A stretch of 64,000 nt of DNA from Aquirickettsia sp045105275 (GTDB lineage Bacteria > Pseudomonadota > Alphaproteobacteria > Rickettsiales > Midichloriaceae). This document shows, piece after piece, positions 1-8,405 of this stretch. Numbering within the stretch: the stretch's first letter is position 1; the number at the start of each line of letters is the position of its first letter. Under the pieces are notes generated by a model, which worked only from the letters and a program-made list of their open reading frames with translations, was not told the origin of the DNA and did no database searches. The stretch is taken from positions 1-64,000 of the forward strand of contig JBGCDJ010000003.1 of assembly GCA_045105275.1 (NCBI GenBank), given 5' to 3'. A program made the translations under genes and the position numbers.

Positions 1-115
1 TAAAAATGCTTCTAAGAAATGGACAATGCCGATTAAAAATTGGCCTTTGGCTTTAAATCAATTTGAAATTTTATGTGGAGATTCGCAGTATGATTTAGTA
101 ACAAAAATTAATTAA
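1..115 (+). mobile_element. IS256-family transposase, C-terminal end only
   Basis: The frame from base 2 to the TAA at 113-115 is open and reads KKWTMPIKNWPLALNQFEI, the C-terminal signature of IS256-family (mutator-type) transposases. Only the last 37 codons lie in the window, so it cannot be told whether the gene is intact upstream. The next 108 bases hold no gene. It borders the accessory gene cluster on the minus strand, which fits an IS-rich variable region. Confidence 0.7.
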
Positions 116-223
116 CTTACACAAAGAAAATGATTGACCCAGTACTCTTGGTAATCTAGTTGAAGGATATCTTTATAAATCCCAATATACTTCTTCCTCA
201 AAACCTGGCATTAATTCTATTTC

Positions 224-1114
224 TCAACTATTTATTAACGATTCATCATAGATATTAAATTGATTGCTCTCAATCTTTTCTTCATTTAATTCGTTATATA
301 AATTATATCCATTCTTTAGCATACTATATCCACTATATACTGTCATTTCTGCAGTTAATGGTATACTTAATACTGGCATACTTCCACATAATGCACTATA
401 TGTAAAAATTGTTGCTACTCCTGATACTGCGCTACTTGCTACTCCCACGTAGTCTTCTTCATATATCTTATATCCCATCTCTATTGGCAATGTGTAATTC
501 ATAATACCACTCTTACCCATATAAAGTGCAGTAGTTGATATCATTCCTGTAACTGCTTTTACTACATTACCAATACTTGGATCATGTGTTGCCCTTACTA
601 CCTCAATACTTACATCTCCTATTTTTATTCCTAGGTTTGCTTTCTGAATTACATCTACCGCTGGTGCATATAATTTCTCTGTTATATTAAAGTGTTCATT
701 GACTCCTTCTTTTATCTTTGTTGCTGTTATAAAATCATTATTTAATGCTTCATTTTTTCCTACCTTATCTGGATGTGTATTAAGTGATATCAATTTGCAG
801 GCTTTATCAAAACTATCCTTATCTTTTATATCTATTTCTATTTTATACTGATTTGCAAGTTCTTGCAGTTCTTGATATTTATCTGGAGATAGCCAGCCTA
901 CTATATATTCTTCTAATTTATCATTTACCCATTTTAGATATTCATTTATTGAGGTACCATTTCCTACTTCTACATACCCAATTATTTCCATATTATCTTT
1001 ATCTTCTTCTATCATTTTTTGCTTTTTTGGTGCATCTATTATTGCTTTGTACAGCTTCTTGATAAAGTAATTTTCATCATCATATACATATCTAAGTATA
1101 TTATGTGTAATCAT
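224..1114 (-). CDS. Hypothetical protein with a degenerate J-domain-like HPDK segment and hydrophobic C-terminal half
   Basis: The 296-residue product is not a family I can name. Around residues 105-140 it has THPDKVGKNEALNNDF, which resembles the HPD loop and following helix of a DnaJ domain, but the preceding helix is weak. Residues about 195-275 are rich in Gly, Ala, Ser and Val and could form membrane helices. Its ATG overlaps the TGA of the upstream gene by 4 bases (ATGA), so translation is probably coupled. A single frameshift in what was once one longer gene is an alternative, because the two halves together would resemble a repeat protein with a C-terminal extension. It may be a secreted or membrane-targeted host-interaction protein; that is inference. 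Confidence 0.55.
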   Translation of the reverse strand: MITHNILRYVYDDENYFIKKLYKAIIDAPKKQKMIEEDKDNMEIIGYVEVGNGTSINEYLKWVNDKLEEYIVGWLSPDKYQELQELANQYKIEIDIKDKDSFDKACKLISLNTHPDKVGKNEALNNDFITATKIKEGVNEHFNITEKLYAPAVDVIQKANLGIKIGDVSIEVVRATHDPSIGNVVKAVTGMISTTALYMGKSGIMNYTLPIEMGYKIYEEDYVGVASSAVSGVATIFTYSALCGSMPVLSIPLTAEMTVYSGYSMLKNGYNLYNELNEEKIESNQFNIYDESLINS

Positions 1115-1626
1115 TTGGTTATTCTCACAAAATGATGCTGAGTCATTTTAGCTAAGAGTTTCATAATATCTTTCCCTACTAGTATATTACGATCAAGTAA
1201 TGTATCTATATTATGAATTATTATGAGATCTTTTTGATACTTTTCTATGCTCCACTCTTCTTGTGCTTGATACTTCTCACTTAACTCTTTAGCGGCTTCT
1301 TCTGTAAAGTTCAGTTTTTCTAAGGTTTTCTTATTTAAATAGTAGTTTTTTATTATTGCATTTGTCATTTTTTTAGTATTAAATTCAGACTTAAGTTCAC
1401 CATTTTCATCGAAAAGGGCCTTCTTTATCACTCCTTTACTGTATCTTCCTGTGTCTAGCAATAGTTGAATTCCTTCGTTGACATCAAATTGGGTTATATT
1501 AGCGCTAGCAATTAATGCCTCATTAATCCCCTTTGGTGTGCAGTCTTCTGCTTTTAGCAATGATTCTACTGTTTTAGTACGACCATGCTTGGCTACCCAC
1601 AGTAAATTTTTCACTTTTAACCTCAT
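1111..1626 (-). CDS. Accessory helical-repeat (ankyrin-like) protein
   Basis: This 171-residue product is all-helical in appearance. Its repeat-like units (CTPKGINEALIASAN, then LLLDTGRYSKGVIKKALF) follow an LLxxGxxxxxIxxAL pattern reminiscent of degenerate ankyrin repeats. A second copy of the same module sits in the frameshifted gene at 1790-2760 (CSPEVLGEFLRIAAS and TGKCSKDAIKKVL), so the two are paralogues. A 17-bp conserved site and a -10 hexamer lie directly upstream (1647-1678). The gene overlaps the next one by 4 bases. The function is not known; proteins of this kind in Rickettsiales are often candidate effectors, which is inference here. Confidence 0.6.
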   Translation of the reverse strand: MRLKVKNLLWVAKHGRTKTVESLLKAEDCTPKGINEALIASANITQFDVNEGIQLLLDTGRYSKGVIKKALFDENGELKSEFNTKKMTNAIIKNYYLNKKTLEKLNFTEEAAKELSEKYQAQEEWSIEKYQKDLIIIHNIDTLLDRNILVGKDIMKLLAKMTQHHFVRITK

Positions 1627-1646
1627 TTTTGTTGTTATATGATAAT

Positions 1647-1678
1647 ACGATACCCAACAAGTGTTACAATTAGGTTAA
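1647..1678 (-). promoter_or_regulatory. Shared 17-bp upstream site (copy 1), CtrA-box-like, with -10 hexamer
   Basis: On the minus strand the site reads TTAACCTAATTGTAACA (1662-1678), followed after exactly 9 bases by TATCGT (1647-1652), 20 bases before the ATG at 1626. The same site with the same 9-base spacing occurs at 12346-12377 and 22015-22046; this copy differs at one of 17 positions. The TTAA-N7-GTAAC layout is one base from the alphaproteobacterial CtrA consensus TTAA-N7-TTAAC. Confidence 0.6.
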
Positions 1679-1789
1679 GAGAAGGTTAAATTGAGGTGAA
1701 TATTTATAATATTGATAAAAGTAAATTACATTCTCTACCAAAAAGCACTGCATAGAATAGTTTGCAGCACTTTTGGTAATCCAGTGATA

Positions 1790-2760
1790 TTAAAACATAT
1801 AATGATTGCTATCATATATTGTGGGCACTTCTTCATTTATTAAATCATCATCAGTTAATTCTTTATTAGAGCCCATTCCTCCTATTGCAATCCTTGCAGT
1901 TCCTTTCTCAGCTCCTATAAAGATAAATACTCCTCCATTCTCATCTTCTTCTGACTCATTTTTCATCAAAAAATTCACTGGCTGCTCTATATCTATTACT
2001 ATCTTTATTATTTCTGGACTTACATCTATCACTTCTTCCTGTACTTCTTCAATATTTTCGCTATTTATCTCAGTACTTTCTTCCTCCATTTTATCAATTC
2101 TATCTCCGTTCTCATCTATCCGATATTTTCCACTCTCATCTTCTAATGATTTTTCTCCTACCTTATTATCGTTTCCTCCACTTCCGCCTCTTTTTCCATC
2201 GTTGTCATTACCATCATCATCATTGTCATCTTCTTTATCATTATTCTTTTCTTTATTTGGATCTTCGCAACTCTCTTTCTCTGGTATTACTTGTTTCTTT
2301 TCTTTATTATTATTTTTAGAATTAAATAGATTTATAGTTATATTATCTTCTATTTGATCATTATTTTCTAGACTATCTATAGAATAGTGGGTTTTTAAGG
2401 ATTCTTTTATTTGATCATTATTAAATTCCTGCTTAAGCTCATGTTCAAAAGTACCTTTTTTATTGCATCTTTTGAGCATTTACCCGTTTGAAATATATTA
2501 ATTATTTTTCCTTTTCTTCCTTTGGATGCGGCAATACGAAGAAATTCACCCAGCACTTCTGGTGAACACTTTTTCAGTATATCGATAATCAATTCATATG
2601 CGATTAATAAGTGTTCATTATAAATGCGATTGTAAATATTATTAAGCTCTATTGCTGCGTTGTTGCTTGATGATAAATATGACGTTATAACGTCAATCTC
2701 TTCACTGTATTCTGCAGAATCATACCAAGGGATCATTTTATTATTTTCCATTTTTAACAT
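1790..2760 (-). pseudogene. Frameshifted helical-repeat protein with acidic low-complexity C-terminus
   Basis: Two overlapping frames make one gene. The first (2760 to about 2450) ends its homology at DAIKKVL; the second continues with FEHELKQEFNNDQIKESL. Joined they give AIKKVLFEHELKQEFN, which aligns with VIKKALFDENGELKSEFN of the neighbour at 1111-1626. One missing base in the A4 run at 2447-2450 (plus strand) explains the shift. The C-terminal half is strongly acidic and repetitive in Asn, Asp, Glu and Gly (about 2090-2330) and ends with a Gly-rich segment. The intact product would be about 320 residues. The lesion could be decay, a programmed slip or a sequencing error; decay fits the other broken accessory genes here. 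Confidence 0.65.
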
Positions 2761-2816
2761 AAGTTTTACTATTATCTATACAGTACGCTTAGCACATATT
2801 TTAACTTATGGCAATT

Positions 2817-4157
2817 TTATTGAAAATATGAAGTAATTGAGTGCTCTGTAATTTGGCTTAATTCTTGTAGTGTGTGCTCTTCAATGTTAACTGGTGGTAG
2901 CCAATATATAGTGTTGCCCAAAGGTCTAAGCAGCGCACCTAATTGAATACTTTGTTTGAAAATTTCAAATCCAATTCTTTTATTCTTACTTTTCTTATCA
3001 ATTAATAAATCAGCTGCAACAATGCCTCCTATGCCTCTTATATTTTTCAACCTACCAGTTTTAACGGCTATATTTTTCATTAAATTCAGCATTTTTGCTT
3101 CTAAAGTATGGACTCGCGCTAAAATATTATCATTTTCAATCACATCTAATGTGGCTAATGCTGCACTTACACCTATAGGATTCCCACAATAAGTATGGGA
3201 GTGTAGAAATGAGTTTTCTGGAGAGTAATCGTTGTAAAAAAGGTCATATATTTCATCTTTAATCATAACAGCACTAAATGGCAACCACCCAGATGTTAAA
3301 CCCTTAGAAAGGCATAAAAAATCAGGCTCTATATTGGCATATTCATAGGCAAACATTTTTCCTGTTCTACAGATGCCAGTCATAATCTCATCAGCTATCA
3401 AATGGATATCATTTGCTTCTGCCCAGATTTTTAGTTTGGTCAAAAAATCTTTGCTGTAAATTTTCATACCACCAGCACCTTGCACAATTGGTTCAAAAAT
3501 TATTGCCGTAACATCATTTTTTATTTTTTCCAATTTTTCTTCAATTTCCTTCCATTGAGGAGAGCAATCCTCCCATAATGGATTGTCTTTTGAATTTACA
3601 TAAGGAATATTTGATATTGTATAAACATCAAATAATAAATCTTTGTATGGATTTTTATAAATCCCTAAATCACTAACGCTGAGCGCACCCATTGTCTCGC
3701 CGTGGTAACCATTTTCAAAAGCAATAAATTTATTTTTATGCTGCTGACCTTTAATTTTTCTAAAATGTAAACTCATTTTTAGTGCAATTTCTACTGCACA
3801 AGAGCCATCTCCAGCATAAAATATTTTATTTAAATTTTGAGTTTTACTTGTAAGTTTTTCTGATAACTCAATAATTTTTTCATTGATTGTATTTGCAAGC
3901 ATTACATGTTCAAACTTATTAATTTGTTCAATAACTTTTGCTTTTATATAGGGGTGATTATGCCCAAGTAGCTTGCACCACCAACTTGATATTGCATCAA
4001 TAACTTTTTTACCATTTTCAAGCTCTATATAGCTTCCTTTAGTACTTTTTATGAACATTGGCTCTAAACTTATATAGTCTTTCATTTGTGAACATGGATG
4101 CCAAATATGGTTGAGATTTTGTTTTTTGATAGGGGGAAAAGAATTCGTGAAACTCAT
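2817..4157 (-). CDS. bioA: Adenosylmethionine-8-amino-7-oxononanoate aminotransferase
   Basis: BioA converts KAPA to DAPA in biotin synthesis with SAM as amino donor and PLP as cofactor. The 446-residue product has normal family length. It begins with the typical HIWHPCSQMKDY substrate-binding segment, has GSCAVEIALKMSLHF near residue 118, the DEI of the PLP-binding aspartate (LIADEIMTGICRTGKMFA), and the Schiff-base lysine in LCLSKGLTSGWLP. It lies divergent to bioB with an 82-bp gap, so with bioB-F-C-D it forms a full pimeloyl-ACP to biotin gene set at one locus. Confidence 0.96.
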   Translation of the reverse strand: MSFTNSFPPIKKQNLNHIWHPCSQMKDYISLEPMFIKSTKGSYIELENGKKVIDAISSWWCKLLGHNHPYIKAKVIEQINKFEHVMLANTINEKIIELSEKLTSKTQNLNKIFYAGDGSCAVEIALKMSLHFRKIKGQQHKNKFIAFENGYHGETMGALSVSDLGIYKNPYKDLLFDVYTISNIPYVNSKDNPLWEDCSPQWKEIEEKLEKIKNDVTAIIFEPIVQGAGGMKIYSKDFLTKLKIWAEANDIHLIADEIMTGICRTGKMFAYEYANIEPDFLCLSKGLTSGWLPFSAVMIKDEIYDLFYNDYSPENSFLHSHTYCGNPIGVSAALATLDVIENDNILARVHTLEAKMLNLMKNIAVKTGRLKNIRGIGGIVAADLLIDKKSKNKRIGFEIFKQSIQLGALLRPLGNTIYWLPPVNIEEHTLQELSQITEHSITSYFQ

Positions 4158-4181
4158 AGTTAACCAATGACTTTATTTAAG

Positions 4182-4210
4182 TTGACGATATGAGATAGTT
4201 ATTGTATCTA
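4182..4210 (+). promoter_or_regulatory. Candidate sigma-70 promoter of the bioBFCD operon
   Basis: TTGACG (4182-4187), a 17-bp spacer and TATCTA (4205-4210) lie 30 bases before the bioB ATG in the bioA-bioB divergent gap. Spacing and hexamers fit a housekeeping promoter. I see no clear BirA-type palindrome overlapping it. Confidence 0.55.
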
Positions 4211-4239
4211 AAAAGTTTAGTCAAACAAATTATTATGAC

Positions 4240-5181
4240 ATGAGTGAATTAAATTACAAACAAATTAAAGAAGTTTTTGAAATGCCTTTTTTGGATTTGC
4301 TATATGAAGCACATTCTGTACATAGAAAAAATTTCAAACAAAATGAAGTTGAGTTGTGTACATTATTAAGTGTAAAAACAGGCGCATGTCCAGAAGATTG
4401 TGGTTATTGCTCTCAAAGTTCAAAATATAATACAGGGATAAAAATTGAAAAATTAATGGATATTGATGAGGTAAAAAAGCATTGTAAAGTTGCTAAATCA
4501 AACGGCTCTAAAAGACTCTGCATAGGTGCAGGTTGGAAAACTCCACCTAAAAAGCATTTTTTAAAAGCATTAGAGATGGTAGAGGTGATAAAAAGTTTCG
4601 GGCTTGAAGCATGCGCTACACTTGGAACAGTTTATCAAGATCAGGCCAAGCAATTAAAGGAAGCAGGTTTAGATTATTATAATCATAACTTGGATACCTC
4701 AGAAGAGTATTACAAAAAAATAATAACTACACGCAAGTATCAAGACAGAATTAATACTTTAGAAAATGTCCAAGAGGCCGATATAAATGTTTGTTGTGGT
4801 GGAATAATTGGCATGGGAGAAAGTAGAGAAGACAGAATTAATCTGTTAGTTTCGCTTTCAAAGTTAAAAAATCCACCTAAAAGCATTCCAATTAATCTTC
4901 TAGTACCTATTAAAGGCACTCCACTAGAAAATGTTCCTAAACTAGATAATATAGAATTTATTAGAATGATTGCCACTACTAGAGTAATATTTTGCAAATC
5001 AGTAGTAAGATTATCAGCAGGAAGAGATGGAATGTCAGAAGAAATGCAAGCATTATGTTTTTTTGCAGGAGCAAATTCAATTTTTTATGGGGATAAGCTT
5101 CTTACCACGAATAATTCTAATACTAACAAGGATTTGGAATTTTTCAATAAATTAGGTATTGATGCAATTAAAAGCTGCTAA
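4240..5181 (+). CDS. bioB: Biotin synthase
   Basis: BioB is a radical SAM enzyme that inserts sulfur into dethiobiotin in the last step of biotin synthesis. The 313-residue product carries the CxxxCxxC cluster motif in TGACPEDCGYCSQSS near residue 50 for the 4Fe-4S cluster, followed by the family-typical RLCIGAGWKTP, YYNHNLDTS, CCGGIIGMGE and VRLSAGRDGM segments; the Arg in the last belongs to the 2Fe-2S site. It starts the operon and is followed by bioF after 8 bases. Its need for Fe-S clusters is met by the suf operon in this window. Confidence 0.97.
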   Translation: MSELNYKQIKEVFEMPFLDLLYEAHSVHRKNFKQNEVELCTLLSVKTGACPEDCGYCSQSSKYNTGIKIEKLMDIDEVKKHCKVAKSNGSKRLCIGAGWKTPPKKHFLKALEMVEVIKSFGLEACATLGTVYQDQAKQLKEAGLDYYNHNLDTSEEYYKKIITTRKYQDRINTLENVQEADINVCCGGIIGMGESREDRINLLVSLSKLKNPPKSIPINLLVPIKGTPLENVPKLDNIEFIRMIATTRVIFCKSVVRLSAGRDGMSEEMQALCFFAGANSIFYGDKLLTTNNSNTNKDLEFFNKLGIDAIKSC

Positions 5182-5189
5182 AGTTAAGG

Positions 5190-6347
5190 ATGTTATATAA
5201 TAGAATATTACAAAAATTAGATGATTATAAATCACTAAAGTTATTAAGAAATAAAAAGACAATTCATCATAAAAATATTAATCAACTATTTATGGAAGAT
5301 AAGCAATTATTATCATTTACAAATAATGATTATTTATGCCTCTCACAAAACTATTATTTTGTTTCTAATTTAAATGAATGTGTAGAAAATTATGGCACTG
5401 GAAGTGCTTCATCTGCTTTAATATCTGGATTCTTCAATGTACATAAAGATTTAGAAGATCAATTTTGCAAAATATTTAATAGAGAAGCATCGTTGCTTTT
5501 TAATTCGGGGTATAATGCTAATATTGGTGTACTTTCAACTTTGGCTAACAGGGATACAACTATAATATCTGATAAGCTATGTCATGCATCAATAATAGAT
5601 GGAATAATTCTTTCAAGGGCAAAGCATTTGCGTTATGAACATAATGATATGCAATCCTTAGAAAAGTGTCTTTCAAAAGCATACGGTGAAAAAATAGTTA
5701 TTACAGAGAGTGTCTTTAGTATGGAAGGAGATATATGTAAAATTGATGAAATAACAAAATTAGCAAAAAAATATGGAGCTTTTTTAATTGTTGATGATGC
5801 ACATGGATTTGGAGTGATTGGAAAAAATGGCATGGGGGTGCTTGATTATGCTAAAAACCCACATGATATAGATTGTGTGGTGATACCACTCGGAAAATCA
5901 TGTGCAAGCATGGGTGCTATTGTAATGTCGAATCAGATTATTTGCGAAGCTTTAAATCAATTGGCAAAAAGTTATGTATATACAACAAATCTCCCTCCAA
6001 TCGTTGCTCATTTATCATTACAAAATTTAAAAAAGATTATAGAAGAAAAGGAAAGGATAAGTAGATTAAAAAGAATCATAGAGTATTCTATTGAAAAATT
6101 TAAGGAAGCTGATTTAAAATTAGTATCTTATGATTTAACGCCTATCAAATCAGTTATAATCAATGAAGTGGATAAGTTATTGACTATACAAGAATATCTA
6201 TATAAAAAAGGAATCCTAATTTCTGCCATAAGATACCCAACTGTGCCAAGTGGCAAAGAAAGAATAAGAATTTCTCTAAATTCTGAACATACAGAAACAC
6301 AGATTGAGTTTTTAATCAATTGTCTGGTTGAGGCATATCATGCATAA
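5190..6347 (+). CDS. bioF: 8-amino-7-oxononanoate synthase
   Basis: BioF condenses pimeloyl-ACP with alanine to give KAPA, using PLP. The 385-residue protein shows the alpha-oxoamine synthase pattern: TNNDYLCLSQN near the N-terminus, GTGSASSALISG, FNSGYNANIG, DDAHGFGVIG with the PLP aspartate, and the cofactor lysine in PLGKSCASMGA. The C-terminal segment PSGKERIRISLN is also typical. It follows bioB after 8 bases and overlaps the start of bioC by 20 bases, so the operon is tightly packed. Confidence 0.95.
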   Translation: MLYNRILQKLDDYKSLKLLRNKKTIHHKNINQLFMEDKQLLSFTNNDYLCLSQNYYFVSNLNECVENYGTGSASSALISGFFNVHKDLEDQFCKIFNREASLLFNSGYNANIGVLSTLANRDTTIISDKLCHASIIDGIILSRAKHLRYEHNDMQSLEKCLSKAYGEKIVITESVFSMEGDICKIDEITKLAKKYGAFLIVDDAHGFGVIGKNGMGVLDYAKNPHDIDCVVIPLGKSCASMGAIVMSNQIICEALNQLAKSYVYTTNLPPIVAHLSLQNLKKIIEEKERISRLKRIIEYSIEKFKEADLKLVSYDLTPIKSVIINEVDKLLTIQEYLYKKGILISAIRYPTVPSGKERIRISLNSEHTETQIEFLINCLVEAYHA

Positions 6348-7083
6348 TTTTCATCAAATAATACAAGAAATTCAAAATTCATTCAACTCCGTAAAAGATA
6401 CGTATGACAATTACTCTGAAATTCAACAAACAATAGGTAGTGATCTAATAAGTTATTTATTGAATTTTGATAAAAATAGTTACGAAAATATTTTAGATTT
6501 AGGATGTGGTACAGGAATAACAACGCAAAAATTACTTGAATCTATAGACTATAAAAAATCTTGCGCTTGTGATTTTGCAGCAAATTTATTATTACTAGCT
6601 ACGAAAAGATTAAAGAAATTTAATACAATAATTTATGATTTGGATTTTCACGAGGCTTTAAATAAAAATAAGAATTATGATTTGATATTTTCCAACATGT
6701 CATTTCAATGGTGTTTAGATATCAAAATTTTATTAAGCCTAATATATCAAAAGCTAGAAGCAAATGGTGTGCTATGCTTTTCAATTCCACTAGACGGAAC
6801 TTTTGAAAATCTTCCGTTGCAATCAAAAAATACTTTTTATGACGTTGAGTATTTTAAAGAGCTATTTAACCAAATTGGGTATAAATCTATATATTTTGAG
6901 GAAAAAAATATTGTGCAAACATTTCTATCATTCATTGCAGCTGTAAAATCAATAAAAAAGACAGGGGCTAATGTGTTAATGAATAATGGCAAAGTAAGTA
7001 GAAACTTTCATTTTAATAAGCAATTTGCGAAAAGTGAATTTAAGCTAAATTATAAAATAGGATTTTTTATATTAAAAAAGTAG
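6328..7083 (+). CDS. bioC: Malonyl-ACP O-methyltransferase
   Basis: BioC methylates malonyl-ACP so that fatty acid synthesis can build pimeloyl-ACP. The 251-residue product has the SAM-binding motif ILDLGCGTGIT near residue 56 and the downstream FSNMSFQWCLD segment typical of BioC (NxAxQW). The first Met may be too early: a second ATG at 6340 would start at MHNFHQIIQEI. Position between bioF and bioD supports the call. No bioH or other esterase is visible nearby, so the enzyme that removes the methyl ester must lie elsewhere. Confidence 0.88.
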   Translation: MRHIMHNFHQIIQEIQNSFNSVKDTYDNYSEIQQTIGSDLISYLLNFDKNSYENILDLGCGTGITTQKLLESIDYKKSCACDFAANLLLLATKRLKKFNTIIYDLDFHEALNKNKNYDLIFSNMSFQWCLDIKILLSLIYQKLEANGVLCFSIPLDGTFENLPLQSKNTFYDVEYFKELFNQIGYKSIYFEEKNIVQTFLSFIAAVKSIKKTGANVLMNNGKVSRNFHFNKQFAKSEFKLNYKIGFFILKK

Positions 7084-7089
7084 TTAATT

Positions 7090-7701
7090 ATGGGTAAAAA
7101 ATTTTTTATTACTGGTACAGACACAAATGTTGGAAAAACATATTATAGTGTTAAATTGCTTAGAGAATATGCTAGAGAAGGATATTCTACACTTGGGATA
7201 AAGCCTATTTCATCTGGGTATGATGCAGATACAAAAATTAATGATGATGCAAAAAAGCTTTATGAAGCATCTAGTATTAAAATTCCAATGAAAGAAATAA
7301 ATCCATTTGCTTTTAGATATCCAATTTCACCAAACATTGCAGCAAAAAATGAACATATGGAATTAAATGTGAATAATATCTTAAAAGAAATGGATAAGGT
7401 TATAAAATATAATCCCGATATTCAAATTATAGAAGATGTAGGTGGTTGGGATGTTCCAATCAATGAAAAAGAAAATATGTCTGATTTAGTACAAGCACTT
7501 GATATTCCAGTGATTATGGTTGTGGTAATAAAATTAGGTTGCCTTAATCATGCTATACTAACAGCTAATGCAATAAATCAGAAAAGGATTAAAACTGTTA
7601 GCTGGGTAGCAAATTGTATTGCAAAAGATGAGCTAGAGGTGAAAGAAAATATAAATACACTAAAGAGCAAATTAAATATGAAATTTTTAGGAATTATATA
7701 A
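7090..7701 (+). CDS. bioD: Dethiobiotin synthetase
   Basis: BioD makes dethiobiotin from DAPA, CO2 and ATP. The 203-residue product opens with MGKKFFITGTDTNVGKTYYS, which contains the P-loop GTDTNVGKT. It also has KPISSGYD and the IEDVGGWDVPI segment, which corresponds to EGAGGxxxP of the family, here with D-V in place of G-A. It is the last gene of the bioBFCD operon, 6 bases after bioC. Confidence 0.93.
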   Translation: MGKKFFITGTDTNVGKTYYSVKLLREYAREGYSTLGIKPISSGYDADTKINDDAKKLYEASSIKIPMKEINPFAFRYPISPNIAAKNEHMELNVNNILKEMDKVIKYNPDIQIIEDVGGWDVPINEKENMSDLVQALDIPVIMVVVIKLGCLNHAILTANAINQKRIKTVSWVANCIAKDELEVKENINTLKSKLNMKFLGII

Positions 7702-7752
7702 TTTAAAATTTATATTTTTCCAGTAGCTTTTTAATAGATAACTTTGTCAGGC

Positions 7753-8235
7753 CTAATTAGGTATTATCAAGGGAGTTTCACCAAGATCACTAGCACAAAG
7801 ATAGGTGCCAGGGATATTATCATCGCAAATAATGGACTTTTCAGTATATGTTTGAATAGTGTCAGTACAACTTTTATATTCCTGATATGCCTCATAATTT
7901 GGGTTTTTCGGTTCGAACATTTCAGGATAAATAGCAACTGCTCCATTATTTAAATTAGCATAACTTCCCAATTGATCCATAGTTTCTTTAGTTCCTTGAA
8001 GGGTTCTTTCAGTATCTCTATATATAAAATCATACTCATTATCTGTACTTTTGCCAAATGTCAATTTCATATTCACCTTTGGACATTCCTTTGTTAAAAA
8101 ACTACTTACATAATCTTTTATTCCTCTATTATCTCCAAAAAAAGTATCTCCTGTTAAAATCTTTAAACTAAGTTCAAACATAAAATTTCCATTACCTCTA
8201 TAACTATACATTGGTGTTAATTTTTCTAGCTTCAT
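7753..8235 (-). CDS. Hypothetical accessory protein
   Basis: I do not recognise the family. I place the start at the ATG at 8235 because it has a good ribosome site (AAGGTGA, 5 bases upstream). The more upstream ATG at 8292 falls inside the -35 hexamer of a strong promoter and cannot be transcribed from it. The 161-residue product starts MKLEKLTPMYSYRGNGNF, has no signal peptide or membrane helix, and contains four cysteines, three of them in the last 45 residues. It lies alone between the biotin operon and tpiA. Confidence 0.6.
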   Translation of the reverse strand: MKLEKLTPMYSYRGNGNFMFELSLKILTGDTFFGDNRGIKDYVSSFLTKECPKVNMKLTFGKSTDNEYDFIYRDTERTLQGTKETMDQLGSYANLNNGAVAIYPEMFEPKNPNYEAYQEYKSCTDTIQTYTEKSIICDDNIPGTYLCASDLGETPLIIPN

Positions 8236-8262
8236 AAAAGTCACCTTATAATAGTTTTGTAC

Positions 8263-8292
8263 ATTATACCTAAGATATAACTTATATGTCAA
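8263..8292 (-). promoter_or_regulatory. Near-consensus sigma-70 promoter
   Basis: On the minus strand TTGACA (8287-8292) is followed after 18 bases by TATAAT (8263-8268), both perfect hexamers. The predicted transcript start is about 20 bases before the ATG at 8235. It drives the hypothetical gene at 7753-8235 and is among the strongest promoters in the window. Confidence 0.7.
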
Positions 8293-8405
8293 ATTTCATC
8301 TATAAAGTAAAATTTTAAAGAGGTGAGATTTAGGAATGTTTTTAACAAGCAAAAATATTTCCTTAAGCAGATAAGAAATTTTATTTAAGAGCTATTTATA
8401 AGTAT

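Noticed and set aside
1806..2357. A 183-codon Ser/Ile/Leu-rich plus-strand frame
   Set aside because: It mirrors the acidic low-complexity tail of the minus-strand gene and has no start signal or protein-like composition.
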